A model generated the notes under the pieces. It ran no database searches. It was not told where the DNA came from and worked only from the letters and a program-made list of their open reading frames with translations. From contig JBBIQK010000017.1 in the NCBI GenBank assembly GCA_037442365.1, forward strand, positions 1-51,063: a DNA stretch of 51,063 nt. The letters run 5' to 3'. Below are positions 25,028 through 31,952 of the stretch, piece by piece; the stretch's first letter is position 1, and each line of letters begins with the position of its first letter. The translations under genes were made by a program, and so were the position numbers. Origin of the DNA: GBS-DC sp037442365 (GTDB lineage Bacteria > Armatimonadota > Fimbriimonadia > Fimbriimonadales > GBS-DC).

Positions 25028-25124
25028 CAGTTCAGACTGAACCGCTGCACACGCGCGGGGTGCTTGTGCAGCAGATACCCCAGATCGTTGCAGGCGGATA
25101 GGTGGTGGTGATGGTCAGTAGCAC
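25028..25124 (-). pseudogene. Remnant of hen1 (N-terminus of 3'-terminal RNA ribose 2'-O-methyltransferase)
   Basis: Read on the minus strand, a GTG at 25124 opens VLLTITTTYPPAT, and after a one-base frameshift near 25085 the reading continues TDLGYLLHKHPARVQRFSL. Joined, this matches the N-terminal start of bacterial Hen1 (MLLTITTTxxPATDLGYLLHKHP type), the RNA-repair ligase-associated domain. About 32 codons survive of a protein of several hundred residues; similarity ends near 25028, and a stop comes at 24970. The partner pnkp gene is absent. The frameshift and truncation indicate a dead fragment left by deletion or insertion. The recognition is by eye from family memory. Confidence 0.7.
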
Positions 25125-25138
25125 GGGTGAATTGTACG

Positions 25139-25468
25139 CTAAAACCTTTCGAAGCGTTCCACATTCAGCACGAACACGACCGCGCCGCCGACCTCGACGG
25201 CAATCGGCGTGGGCAGGAAGGTCCCTATCGGCGCGGCGTCGGGCGGCATCGGGTTCACATACTGCTCGCGCGTGCGGCAGTTGCTTTCCAGCAGGCGCAG
25301 CAACGGCTCCAGCTCGGAGTCCTCAACGCCGATTAGCAGCGTGGTGTTGCCCTCGCGCAAAAAACCGCCTGTGGAGGCGACCTGCGTGAACTTGAACTGG
25401 CTCTCCAGCAGGGCGTCCACCACGCGACCCTTGTCTCGATTGTGTATGACTGCAATCACCAGTTTCAT
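25139..25468 (-). CDS. darA: Cyclic di-AMP receptor DarA (PII-like, DUF970)
   Basis: A 109-residue trimeric PII-like protein. MKLVIAVIHNRDKGRVVDAL, the TTGGFLREGNTTLLIGVED-like segment (STGGFLREGNTTLLIGVED) and the ending VEVGGAVVFVLNVERFERF are diagnostic for the YaaQ/DarA family, which binds cyclic di-AMP in Bacillus and related Firmicutes. The GNTT and GGF ligand-loop residues are kept. The ATG at 25468 is preferred over an upstream TTG because homology begins there. It follows the MBL hydrolase on the same strand after 61 bp and may be the last gene of the yceD-rpmF-plsX group. Output partners are unknown, as they are in Bacillus. Confidence 0.92.
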   Translation of the reverse strand: MKLVIAVIHNRDKGRVVDALLESQFKFTQVASTGGFLREGNTTLLIGVEDSELEPLLRLLESNCRTREQYVNPMPPDAAPIGTFLPTPIAVEVGGAVVFVLNVERFERF

Positions 25469-25529
25469 GCGATACAAACTTTATTCACGCCGCTCGCGAA
25501 TTTTCCTGCCATGCGCCCCGAACGCCCAA

Positions 25530-26318
25530 TCACAGCCCCTTTTCGCAGGGCGGGGCGTCCAGCTCGATCACCTGCCCATCGTATGCCAGTTCCATTCCGT
25601 CAGGCAACTCGGCGCTGGCGGTCGCGTAGTCCAGATCGTGCGTCAGGTGCGTGAAGAGCGTGCGCTGCGGCTGGAGCTGTTGCGCGACTTCAATCGCTTT
25701 TTCCAGGTGGAAGTGCGTCGGATGCGGCTCGCGGCGCAGGGCGTCCAGAATCAGCACGCGCAGCCCCTGCAGCCGCTCCCAAGTGTCGGGCGGGATGTAG
25801 CTCACATCGGTCACATAGGCAAAGTCGCCGATACGGAACGCCAATATCGGCATCTCGCCGTGAAACACGCGCAGGGGTTCAATCTGCAGCGTCCCAATTT
25901 GCAATGCGCCCGTAATCTCGCGAAACTCGATTTGCGGGGTGCTGACGCCGGGCGGATAGGGAAAAAAGATGTATCGGAACACGCGCTTGAGGTCGTCCAG
26001 CGCGTTCGGCTCCGCGTACACGGGCACGGTGCGCCCCGTGTAGATGGTGAAGCCGCGGATGTCGTCCAGCCCCATGATGTGGTCGGCATGCGTGTGGGTG
26101 ATCAGCACAGCGTCGAGATGCTCGTCCAGCCCCGCGCGCAGTAGTTGCTGGCGCAGTTCGGGCGGCGCATCGATGAGAATCTGCGTCTCGCCCTGCTGGA
26201 TGTGGACGCTGGGGCGCGTGCGATGGTTGCGCGGGTCGCTGGAGGTGCAGACGGCGCATCGACAGCCCAGTTGCGGGACGCCCATCGAGGTGCCGCAGCC
26301 CAGAACCGTGATGCGCAA
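25530..26318 (-). CDS. MBL-fold metallohydrolase, PhnP-like
   Basis: A 262-residue metallo-beta-lactamase-fold hydrolase. MRITVLGCGTSMGVPQLGCRCAVCTS carries the zinc-binding Cys cluster (CxCxxC) typical of PhnP-type cyclic phosphodiesterases, followed by ITHTHADHIMGLDDIRG (HxHxDH metal motif), VTDVSYIPP and a later THLTHDLDY histidine segment. Family members cleave cyclic ribose phosphates or act in tRNA or nucleotide turnover. The substrate here is not evident. Its start directly abuts the plsX stop, so it is co-transcribed with plsX. Confidence 0.9.
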   Translation of the reverse strand: MRITVLGCGTSMGVPQLGCRCAVCTSSDPRNHRTRPSVHIQQGETQILIDAPPELRQQLLRAGLDEHLDAVLITHTHADHIMGLDDIRGFTIYTGRTVPVYAEPNALDDLKRVFRYIFFPYPPGVSTPQIEFREITGALQIGTLQIEPLRVFHGEMPILAFRIGDFAYVTDVSYIPPDTWERLQGLRVLILDALRREPHPTHFHLEKAIEVAQQLQPQRTLFTHLTHDLDYATASAELPDGMELAYDGQVIELDAPPCEKGL

Positions 26319-27326
26319 TTAGCCCTCCTTCTCTTGGTGGAGCAGTGTGAGCGCGTGGCGAAGCGTCGGAATCAGGCGGTTGGCAACCGCCTGCGCCGCG
26401 ACGGAGATGGCTTGCCGCACCGCGTAGCGGTCGGAGCGCCCGTGCCCGATGATGCACACGCCGTTCACGCCCAGCAGCGGCGCGCCGCCCCATTCGCGGT
26501 AGTCCAGCCGCCGCTTCAACCGCCCGAACGCCGGCTTGAGCAGCGCCAGCGGCAGTTTGTTGAGCGTGTTGCGGGTCAATTCTTCCTTGACCACTTTCAT
26601 CACCATCTCGGCGACGCCCTCGCTGGTCTTCAGAAAGATGTTGCCCACGAACCCGTCGCACACCACCACATCTGCCAGCCCCTCGTAGAAGGTTTTGCCC
26701 TCCACATTGCCGACGAATTCGTCCTTGAGCTGGCTCTGGAGCAACTGGTACGCCTCTTTGGTCAGGCTGTTGCCCTTGGTCGCCTCCTCGCCGATGTTAA
26801 GCAGCCCCACGCGCGGGTTCGGTATCTCCAGCACCTGCGCGGCGTAGATTTGCCCCATCAGCGCGAAGTCGAGCAGCTGGCGCGGGGAGCAATCGACCGT
26901 CGCGCCGCTATCGAGCAGCACGCAGCGCCCCGAGTAAGTCGGCAGCACGGTCGCGATTGCGGGACGATCCACATACGGTAGCCCGCCCCAGAGCAGTTTG
27001 GCGACCACGCCGACCGCGCCCGTATTGCCCATCGAGACCAGCGCGTCCGCCTTGCCCTCCTTGACCAGCTTCGCCGCGACTACCAGCGACGAGTCGCGCT
27101 TGCGCCGAATCGCCATCACGGGTGCGTCGTCCATCGTGATGACCTGTGAGGCGTGATACACCGTCAGGTTCGCAGGTCGCCCGCGCGCGGGCAGCAGGGC
27201 TTCAATCTGCTCCGTGTCGCCCACGAGCGCGATTTCGAAGCTCACCTGCCGCGCCGATTCCAGCGCGCCCAGTACAATCTCGTGGGGAGCGTGGTCGCCC
27301 CCCATCGCGTCGACAGCGATACGCAT
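26319..27326 (-). CDS. plsX: Phosphate acyltransferase PlsX
   Basis: A 335-residue soluble enzyme making acyl-phosphate from acyl-ACP for phosphatidic acid synthesis. MRIAVDAMGGDHAP at the start, RRKRDSSLVVAAKLVKEGKADALVSMGNTGA, LLDSGATVDCSPRQLLDFALMG, GLLNIGEEATKGN and DGFVGNIFLKTSEG are all family signatures. It sits in the widely conserved order yceD-rpmF-plsX, 3 bp after rpmF, with an MBL hydrolase replacing the usual fabH downstream. With the plsC at 7.6 kb the cell has a PlsX-dependent phospholipid route. Confidence 0.97.
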   Translation of the reverse strand: MRIAVDAMGGDHAPHEIVLGALESARQVSFEIALVGDTEQIEALLPARGRPANLTVYHASQVITMDDAPVMAIRRKRDSSLVVAAKLVKEGKADALVSMGNTGAVGVVAKLLWGGLPYVDRPAIATVLPTYSGRCVLLDSGATVDCSPRQLLDFALMGQIYAAQVLEIPNPRVGLLNIGEEATKGNSLTKEAYQLLQSQLKDEFVGNVEGKTFYEGLADVVVCDGFVGNIFLKTSEGVAEMVMKVVKEELTRNTLNKLPLALLKPAFGRLKRRLDYREWGGAPLLGVNGVCIIGHGRSDRYAVRQAISVAAQAVANRLIPTLRHALTLLHQEKEG

Positions 27327-27329
27327 GCC

Positions 27330-27527
27330 TTAATCGCCCGCCACAGGCACGATAATCGCGGCTTTGTACTTGCGCTTCTTATAGTAGCCGCACACAGGGC
27401 ACGCGCGATGCGGGCGTATCATCGCGCCGCAGTGTGTGCAGCGGCTCATGCCGGGCGTCTCCAGTTTGTAGTGCGTGCGCCGTTTCGCGCCCCGCGCGTG
27501 CGAATGTCGTCGTTTCGGGTTCGCCAT
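27330..27527 (-). CDS. rpmF: Ribosomal protein bL32
   Basis: A 65-residue large-subunit ribosomal protein. MANPKRRHSHARGAKRR is the conserved start, and CTHCGAMIRPHRACPVCGYYKKRK is the zinc-ribbon form with all four cysteines (C+ type). AGGAGG lies upstream on the minus strand (complement of 27534-27539). It has the usual place between yceD and plsX. Confidence 0.98.
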   Translation of the reverse strand: MANPKRRHSHARGAKRRTHYKLETPGMSRCTHCGAMIRPHRACPVCGYYKKRKYKAAIIVPVAGD

Positions 27528-27545
27528 CGTTTGCCTCCTTGTATT

Positions 27546-28082
27546 TCAGTCCTCGCTGTACCATGCGCGCGCCAGCGCCTCAAAGGCGGGATGCCCCTCT
27601 TTGGGCGCGCAGGCGCAGCTGGCTTCGTTCAGGTTCTGTCCGCAGGTCGGACACAAGCCTTTGCACTCCTCCCTGCAGACGGGCGCCATCGGCAACTCCA
27701 GCAACAGATATTGCCGTAGCAAATCGTCGGCATAGAGCCAGTTCCCCTCGAACACGGGGAACGAATCCCGATCTTCCACTTCGGCGTAGCCATACGCGCT
27801 CAGCCCTGCAGGCGTGCCCGCGAGCGGGAACTCCTCGTGTATTTCGAACGCCACAGGCAGCTGGAAGTAGGTCAGGCATCGCCCGCACTCCAGCCAGACT
27901 ACTGTGTGAAACGCGCCCGAAAGGCGCAGGATACGCCCGCCGCTTTCGGCAACCAGTGTGCCGCGTATCGGCTCTGCCAGCGGGGGAGCCTCTTCCCGCT
28001 CCAGCCAGAGTTCGATCGGGTACTCTACGCGCCGTCCCGGATGCTGGACGACATCATTCAAATCCAATCGATACACATTCAT
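27546..28082 (-). CDS. YceD/DUF177 family protein
   Basis: A 178-residue protein of the DUF177 family, which in many bacteria is encoded just before rpmF and has been linked to 23S rRNA accumulation. Features are the CGRCLTYFQLPVAFEIHEEFPL segment, the acidic middle, LLRQYLLLELPMAPVCREECKGLCPTCGQNLNEASC and the final HPAFEALARAW. The pairs C-x2-C and CxExCKGLCPxCG suggest zinc binding. The promoter at 28119-28147 precedes it and likely drives yceD, rpmF, plsX and the hydrolase. Confidence 0.94.
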   Translation of the reverse strand: MNVYRLDLNDVVQHPGRRVEYPIELWLEREEAPPLAEPIRGTLVAESGGRILRLSGAFHTVVWLECGRCLTYFQLPVAFEIHEEFPLAGTPAGLSAYGYAEVEDRDSFPVFEGNWLYADDLLRQYLLLELPMAPVCREECKGLCPTCGQNLNEASCACAPKEGHPAFEALARAWYSED

Positions 28083-28118
28083 CGCAGCTCCCCCTGTAGC
28101 CGCTGGCTACGGTCTATA

Positions 28119-28147
28119 AGTGTACCCCATCCCGACACGATTCGCAA
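28119..28147 (-). promoter_or_regulatory. Promoter of the yceD-rpmF-plsX operon
   Basis: On the minus strand TTGCGA (28147-28142), a 17-bp spacer and TACACT (28124-28119). A small hairpin GTAGCC/GGCTAC (28096-28110) lies in the short leader. Confidence 0.6.
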
Positions 28148-28157
28148 GACGGGCAGG

Positions 28158-28163
28158 TATACT
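28158..28163 (+). promoter_or_regulatory. -10-like box abutting the metallophosphoesterase start
   Basis: TATACT preceded by AGG, five bases before the ATG at 28169, with no Shine-Dalgarno. A transcript from it would start at or next to the start codon. Confidence 0.5.
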
Positions 28164-28168
28164 CTTGC

Positions 28169-29011
28169 ATGATGCGAAGGCGTCGATGGGGGTTTGTGCT
28201 GGGGTTATCGAGCGTCGCGCTGGTGCTTGCGGGGTTCGCTGTTGGACGCTGGACGCGCACGCGCTGGGTAGCTGTGCCTGCGCCCGTCGCCGAACCCATC
28301 CGTATCGCCGTGCTGGGCGACTTTCATCTCGTCGACGAGACCAGCCTGCGCCACGCACGCGCCTGCCTGCAGACGGCGATGGCGCAGCAGCCTGATGTGA
28401 TTCTGCTGGTAGGCGACTATGTGCATTCGCGCCACGGACTGCCCTACCTCACGCGCGCGCTGGCGGGTGTGCGTGCGCCGCTGGGGGTCTACGCCGTGCT
28501 GGGCAACCACGACCACTGGGCAGGCAGGGACGCCGTGACTCGCGCCCTGCAGGATTCGGGCGTCGTCGTGCTATGCGAGGAGAGTCGCACCGTGCGCAAA
28601 GGGGATACGCGGCTGACGTTGATTGGCATCGACGATTTGTGGAGCCGCGTGCCAAACTGGGAGCGCGCCTTTCGCGGCGCACCGTCGCGCCCTGACCATC
28701 CTGTGATTCTGCTCTCGCACAATCCTGACGCCGCGCTCTCGCCGTACCGCGACCGCACAACGCTCATCGTGGCGGGGCACACGCACGCGGGGCAGGTCTG
28801 GGCGCCTGCGACCGCCCACCGCGCGATGCAACGCCTCTTCGGACGCAGTTATATCCCCAAGACGCGCTACGGAACCGCGCACCCCTACGGGCTGTATCAG
28901 GAAGGCGACACTTTCGTTTACATCACCAGCGGAGTCACGCACGGGCGCGCCGTGCCCCGCTGGTACACGCGCCCCGAAGTGAGCATTATCGAGCTGACTC
29001 CTGAGCAGTGA
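28169..29011 (+). CDS. Membrane-anchored metallophosphoesterase (YkuE-like)
   Basis: A 280-residue calcineurin-like phosphoesterase with an N-terminal arginine-rich, twin-arginine-like start followed by one hydrophobic segment (GFVLGLSSVALVLAGFAVG). Metal-binding motifs are all there: GDFHLVD (block I), VGDYV (block II), GNHDHW (block III), SHNPD and GHTHAGQ (block V). The relatives YkuE and YaeI act on phosphorylated lipids or peptidoglycan-associated substrates; YkuE is Tat-exported in Bacillus. Substrate is not determinable. It is divergent from yceD and convergent with the DUF59 gene (3-bp gap). Confidence 0.9.
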   Translation: MMRRRRWGFVLGLSSVALVLAGFAVGRWTRTRWVAVPAPVAEPIRIAVLGDFHLVDETSLRHARACLQTAMAQQPDVILLVGDYVHSRHGLPYLTRALAGVRAPLGVYAVLGNHDHWAGRDAVTRALQDSGVVVLCEESRTVRKGDTRLTLIGIDDLWSRVPNWERAFRGAPSRPDHPVILLSHNPDAALSPYRDRTTLIVAGHTHAGQVWAPATAHRAMQRLFGRSYIPKTRYGTAHPYGLYQEGDTFVYITSGVTHGRAVPRWYTRPEVSIIELTPEQ

Positions 29012-29014
29012 AAA

Positions 29015-29332
29015 TCACACCGGAAACCCAAACGCCTGCAGCATCTGGCGACCTTCGTCCGAGATGCGTTCGGGCGTCCAGAGTGGGTCGAAAGTGAACT
29101 CCACATGCACCTCTTTGACGCCGGGGATGCTCAGGGCGCGGTCGCGGATTTCGTCGGCGAGCATATCACCCACGGGGCAGCCGGGCGAGGTGAGCGTCAT
29201 CAGAATCGAGACCTCGCCCGCGTCGTTGACCTGCAGGTCATAGACAAGCCCGAGATCCGCGATGTTCAGCGGGATCTCGGGGTCGTACACATCGTGCAGG
29301 ATTTCCCATACCTGGTCGCGCAGCGTGTTCAT
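29015..29332 (-). CDS. DUF59 / MIP18-type metal-sulfur cluster assembly protein
   Basis: A 105-residue protein with the DUF59 signature DPEIPLNIADLGLVYDLQV, the active-site-like cysteine in LTSPGCPVGDMLADEI and the ending VEFTFDPLWTPERISDEGR. Relatives SufT, PaaD and MIP18 help mature iron-sulfur proteins. It overlaps htpX by 4 bp (ATGA), lying upstream of it... in transcription order htpX comes first and this gene second. No suf genes are in the window, so it is a stand-alone copy. Confidence 0.92.
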   Translation of the reverse strand: MNTLRDQVWEILHDVYDPEIPLNIADLGLVYDLQVNDAGEVSILMTLTSPGCPVGDMLADEIRDRALSIPGVKEVHVEFTFDPLWTPERISDEGRQMLQAFGFPV

Positions 29333-30186
29333 GCGATGCGCACCCCTGAAGTCATCGCTTCCAGTCGGCGCACGCGCTCGGCGACGGGCGGGTGCGTGCT
29401 GAACAGCGCCATAATGCCGCCGCCTCGCAACGGGTTCACGATATACATGTGCGCGGTCGCAGGCTGGGCATGCTCGTTCGGGATGCGGTGCGCCGCTGCC
29501 TCCAGCTTGCGCAGCGCGGACGCCAGTCCCAGCGGCGTGCCTGCAATCTCCGCGCCGACCTTATCCGCCTCGTACTCGCGGGCGCGGGAAATCGCCAGCT
29601 GCACAATCATCGCCGCAATCGGCGCGATAATCACCAGCGCCAGCGCTGCCAGCGGGTTGCCCCCTCGATCGTCGCGACTGCCGAACAGCAGCGTCGCGTA
29701 ATAAAACATATGCGCCAGCGCAGAAATCGCGCCCGCAATCGTCGCCGCGATTGCCATAATCAGCGTGTCGCGGTTTTTGATGTGCGCCAGCTCGTGCGCA
29801 ATCACGCCCTTGACCTCCTCGTAGTTCATCATCTGGAGCAACCCCTGCGTGACGGCGACGACGCCGCGCTGCGGGTCGCGCCCCGTCGCAAACGCGTTCG
29901 GCTGCATCTCGGGAATCAAATATAGACGGGGCATCGGCATGTTCGCGCGGTGCGTCATCTCGCGCACCATCTGGTACAGTTCAGGCGCCTGCTGCTCCGA
30001 GAGCGGCTGCGCGCCCGTCATCGCAATCACCAGCTTATCGCTGAACCAGTACGAGCCGAGATTCATAATCGCGGCGAACGCCAGCGCGACGATGATGCCC
30101 GTCTGACCACCCAGCATGTTGCCAATCCAGACCAGGATCAGCGTCAGCCCTGTGAGCAACAGACCTGTTTTCAACATATTGAGCAT
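29329..30186 (-). CDS. htpX: Zinc metalloprotease HtpX
   Basis: A 285-residue membrane-embedded M48 protease for quality control of membrane proteins. Two N-terminal membrane segments (LLLTGLTLILVWIGNMLGG, IIVALAFAAIMNLGSYWFS), the catalytic HELAHIKNRD (HExxH), two further membrane segments and the third zinc ligand in AREYEADKVGA. The ATG at 30186 has GGAGGG 8 nt upstream; another in-frame ATG at 30177 is possible. TATAAT (minus strand, 30213-30208) gives its -10. It is divergent from the metal-efflux operon. Confidence 0.95.
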   Translation of the reverse strand: MLNMLKTGLLLTGLTLILVWIGNMLGGQTGIIVALAFAAIMNLGSYWFSDKLVIAMTGAQPLSEQQAPELYQMVREMTHRANMPMPRLYLIPEMQPNAFATGRDPQRGVVAVTQGLLQMMNYEEVKGVIAHELAHIKNRDTLIMAIAATIAGAISALAHMFYYATLLFGSRDDRGGNPLAALALVIIAPIAAMIVQLAISRAREYEADKVGAEIAGTPLGLASALRKLEAAAHRIPNEHAQPATAHMYIVNPLRGGGIMALFSTHPPVAERVRRLEAMTSGVRIA

Positions 30187-30207
30187 ACGCAATACCCTCC
30201 GCGCATG

Positions 30208-30213
30208 ATTATA
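30208..30213 (-). promoter_or_regulatory. -10 box of htpX
   Basis: A perfect TATAAT on the minus strand, 21 bp before the htpX start. The -35 is not obvious. It faces away from the efflux-operon promoter, 30 bp away. Confidence 0.6.
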
Positions 30214-30219
30214 CCAGAC

Positions 30220-30249
30220 TTGCGTGGGGGAGTTCCCGTGAGGTATACT
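30220..30249 (+). promoter_or_regulatory. Promoter of the metal-efflux operon
   Basis: TTGCGT at 30220-30225, an 18-bp spacer and TATACT at 30244-30249. The GTG of the first gene comes six bases after the -10, so the mRNA would be leaderless or nearly so. No MerR- or ArsR-type dyad stands out. Confidence 0.5.
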
Positions 30250-30255
30250 GGTAGC

Positions 30256-30666
30256 GTGGCGGTAAAGCGTATCCGCATATGGGCGCTGCTGTTCATCGCC
30301 CTGCTCAACAGCGGGGGGATGGGCTACTGGGTCTGCCATGAGCAGGTTCGGAGCGGCTGCTTCTGGCTGCGGGCGTGCAGCGACGATGTGTCCCTCGTGC
30401 TGCAGGCGACTCAACCGCCCCTGCCCTCCAGTACGCCCGCACTTCAGGCGCGCCCTTGCGACTGCGAGTTCGTCGCACTCACGGCGCCCCTGCCCGCGCC
30501 CAGCCAGGCAGACGCGCCTCTCGTGTGGGCAGACGCGCCGCTCCTGCACACCCTGCACGAGCTGTCGGTCGCTGTCGAACGCCTGCCAATTCCAGCGAAC
30601 CATTCCCCGCCGCCATCCCCATCACCCATCAGTACCCGTTATCTGCGTGCGCCTCCTGTCGCCTGA
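30256..30666 (+). CDS. Small secreted or membrane protein leading the metal-efflux operon
   Basis: A 136-residue protein that begins with GTG and reads VAVKRIRIWALLFIALLNSG, a good signal-peptide or anchor sequence, then CHEQVRSGCFWLRACSDD and later RPCDCEF, giving several cysteines and a histidine in a short exported chain. The C-terminal half is Pro/Ala-rich (PAPSQADAPL, NHSPPPSPSPIS). I do not recognise a family. The Cys/His pattern and position just before the tolC-type gene suggest a periplasmic metal-binding or sensing accessory protein (inference). Start choice rests on the abutting TATACT box and the clear hydrophobic start; longer frames upstream run into htpX. Confidence 0.62.
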   Translation: MAVKRIRIWALLFIALLNSGGMGYWVCHEQVRSGCFWLRACSDDVSLVLQATQPPLPSSTPALQARPCDCEFVALTAPLPAPSQADAPLVWADAPLLHTLHELSVAVERLPIPANHSPPPSPSPISTRYLRAPPVA

Positions 30667-30749
30667 AATCCCTGAACGCGCTGTCATAGCGCCCGTCGGT
30701 TCTCACTGGTTCCCATTCAAGCACATCTGGGTTTCAGGTAGGAGGCATT

Positions 30750-31952
30750 ATGAGACGAGTATGGTGGTATCTTACGGTAATAGGCATTTCGGGGCAGGTG
30801 TATGCCCATTCGGAGACCGAGTCGCAGGTGATTGCGACGGTGTTAGCGCATCATCCGCAGGCGCGCGCGTTGCGGCAGATAGTGGAAAGCGAGTCTCGAG
30901 TACGGCGCGGTGCGCGTGCGCTGCAATCGCCGACAGTTTTTCTCGCCCCGGAGTTAAGCACAGGCGGCGTTGGCGAGCAGTTTCTGTTTCATCAACCGCT
31001 GGAGATTAACGGCGCGCGCCGCGCACGAATCGAGCGCGCCCAAGCCGATTACACGCTCGCCCTCGCACAGGCGCAGGTGGAACTGAACGACCTGCTGGCG
31101 AATGCGCTGGAGACGTACTACGAATATCTTTACCGCGCTCAGATAGCGGCGGTGGCGGAAGACGCGCTGCGACTTGCCGAGCAAACCCGCGAGAAAGTGC
31201 GCCTGCAGGTAGAGGCAGGCGTGCGTGCAGGCATCGACCTGATTCAAGCCGAGATTGAACAGGAGCGCGTGCGTCAGCACGCGCTGTTGCGTCAGTCGGA
31301 AGCCGCCATCGCCCGCGAACAGCTGCAGGCGGCGCTGGGAGGCGTCTCTCCAGAGACCCTGAACGCCGTCGACGCACGCACACTCCCGATGGCGACGCCT
31401 TCCCCCGACGATGCGCCTGTCGTGCGCATCGAGCGCGCGCGGTTGCAACAGGAGCGGGCGCACATTCAGACGCTTCGGGCGACGGGCGTGCCTGATGTGG
31501 GCGTTCAGATACGCATCGAGCGGTTCCGCGGCGAGCGTACTCGCCCTGCGTTCGGGCTGAGCCTTAGCCTGCCCTTCGCGGACTACGGCGCGCGACAGGA
31601 GAGCCTTCGCGCCGCGCAACTGCGAATCGAGGCGCGACAGGGCTACCTGATTGCGGCGCAACTGCAGGCGACCCGCGCCATTCGCGCCGCCGAACAGCGC
31701 GCCCAGCAGGCGCGCGCGCGTGCAGAAGCCTACCGCACGCAAATCCTGCCCAAAGCGCAACAACTCGCCCAGTCCGCCCAGATAGGGCTGGACTCGGGGC
31801 AGATGACACTCCTGCAACTGCTGGAGGCGCAACGCACTGCCCGACAGGTGCAGGAAGAGACCCTGCAGGCGGAGATGGAGTGGAAACTCGCGGAGGTGCA
31901 ACTCCGCCAGCAACAGGGAGCATTTGCAGTCTATCTGGAGGTGAACCGATGA
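30750..31952 (+). CDS. TolC/CzcC family outer-membrane efflux protein
   Basis: A 400-residue outer-membrane channel component. Signal peptide (WWYLTVIGISGQVYA), then two OEP repeats of long coiled-coil helices rich in Ala, Gln, Glu and Arg (QAQVELNDLLANALETYYEYLYRAQ; AYRTQILPKAQQLAQSAQIGLDSGQMTLLQLLEAQRT). The IGLDSGQMTLLQLLEAQR segment matches the CzcC-type ending. An AGGAGG at 30741-30746 gives a strong start. It overlaps the adaptor gene by 4 bp. An outer-membrane channel implies a double-membrane cell, consistent with Armatimonadota. Confidence 0.9.
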   Translation: MRRVWWYLTVIGISGQVYAHSETESQVIATVLAHHPQARALRQIVESESRVRRGARALQSPTVFLAPELSTGGVGEQFLFHQPLEINGARRARIERAQADYTLALAQAQVELNDLLANALETYYEYLYRAQIAAVAEDALRLAEQTREKVRLQVEAGVRAGIDLIQAEIEQERVRQHALLRQSEAAIAREQLQAALGGVSPETLNAVDARTLPMATPSPDDAPVVRIERARLQQERAHIQTLRATGVPDVGVQIRIERFRGERTRPAFGLSLSLPFADYGARQESLRAAQLRIEARQGYLIAAQLQATRAIRAAEQRAQQARARAEAYRTQILPKAQQLAQSAQIGLDSGQMTLLQLLEAQRTARQVQEETLQAEMEWKLAEVQLRQQQGAFAVYLEVNR

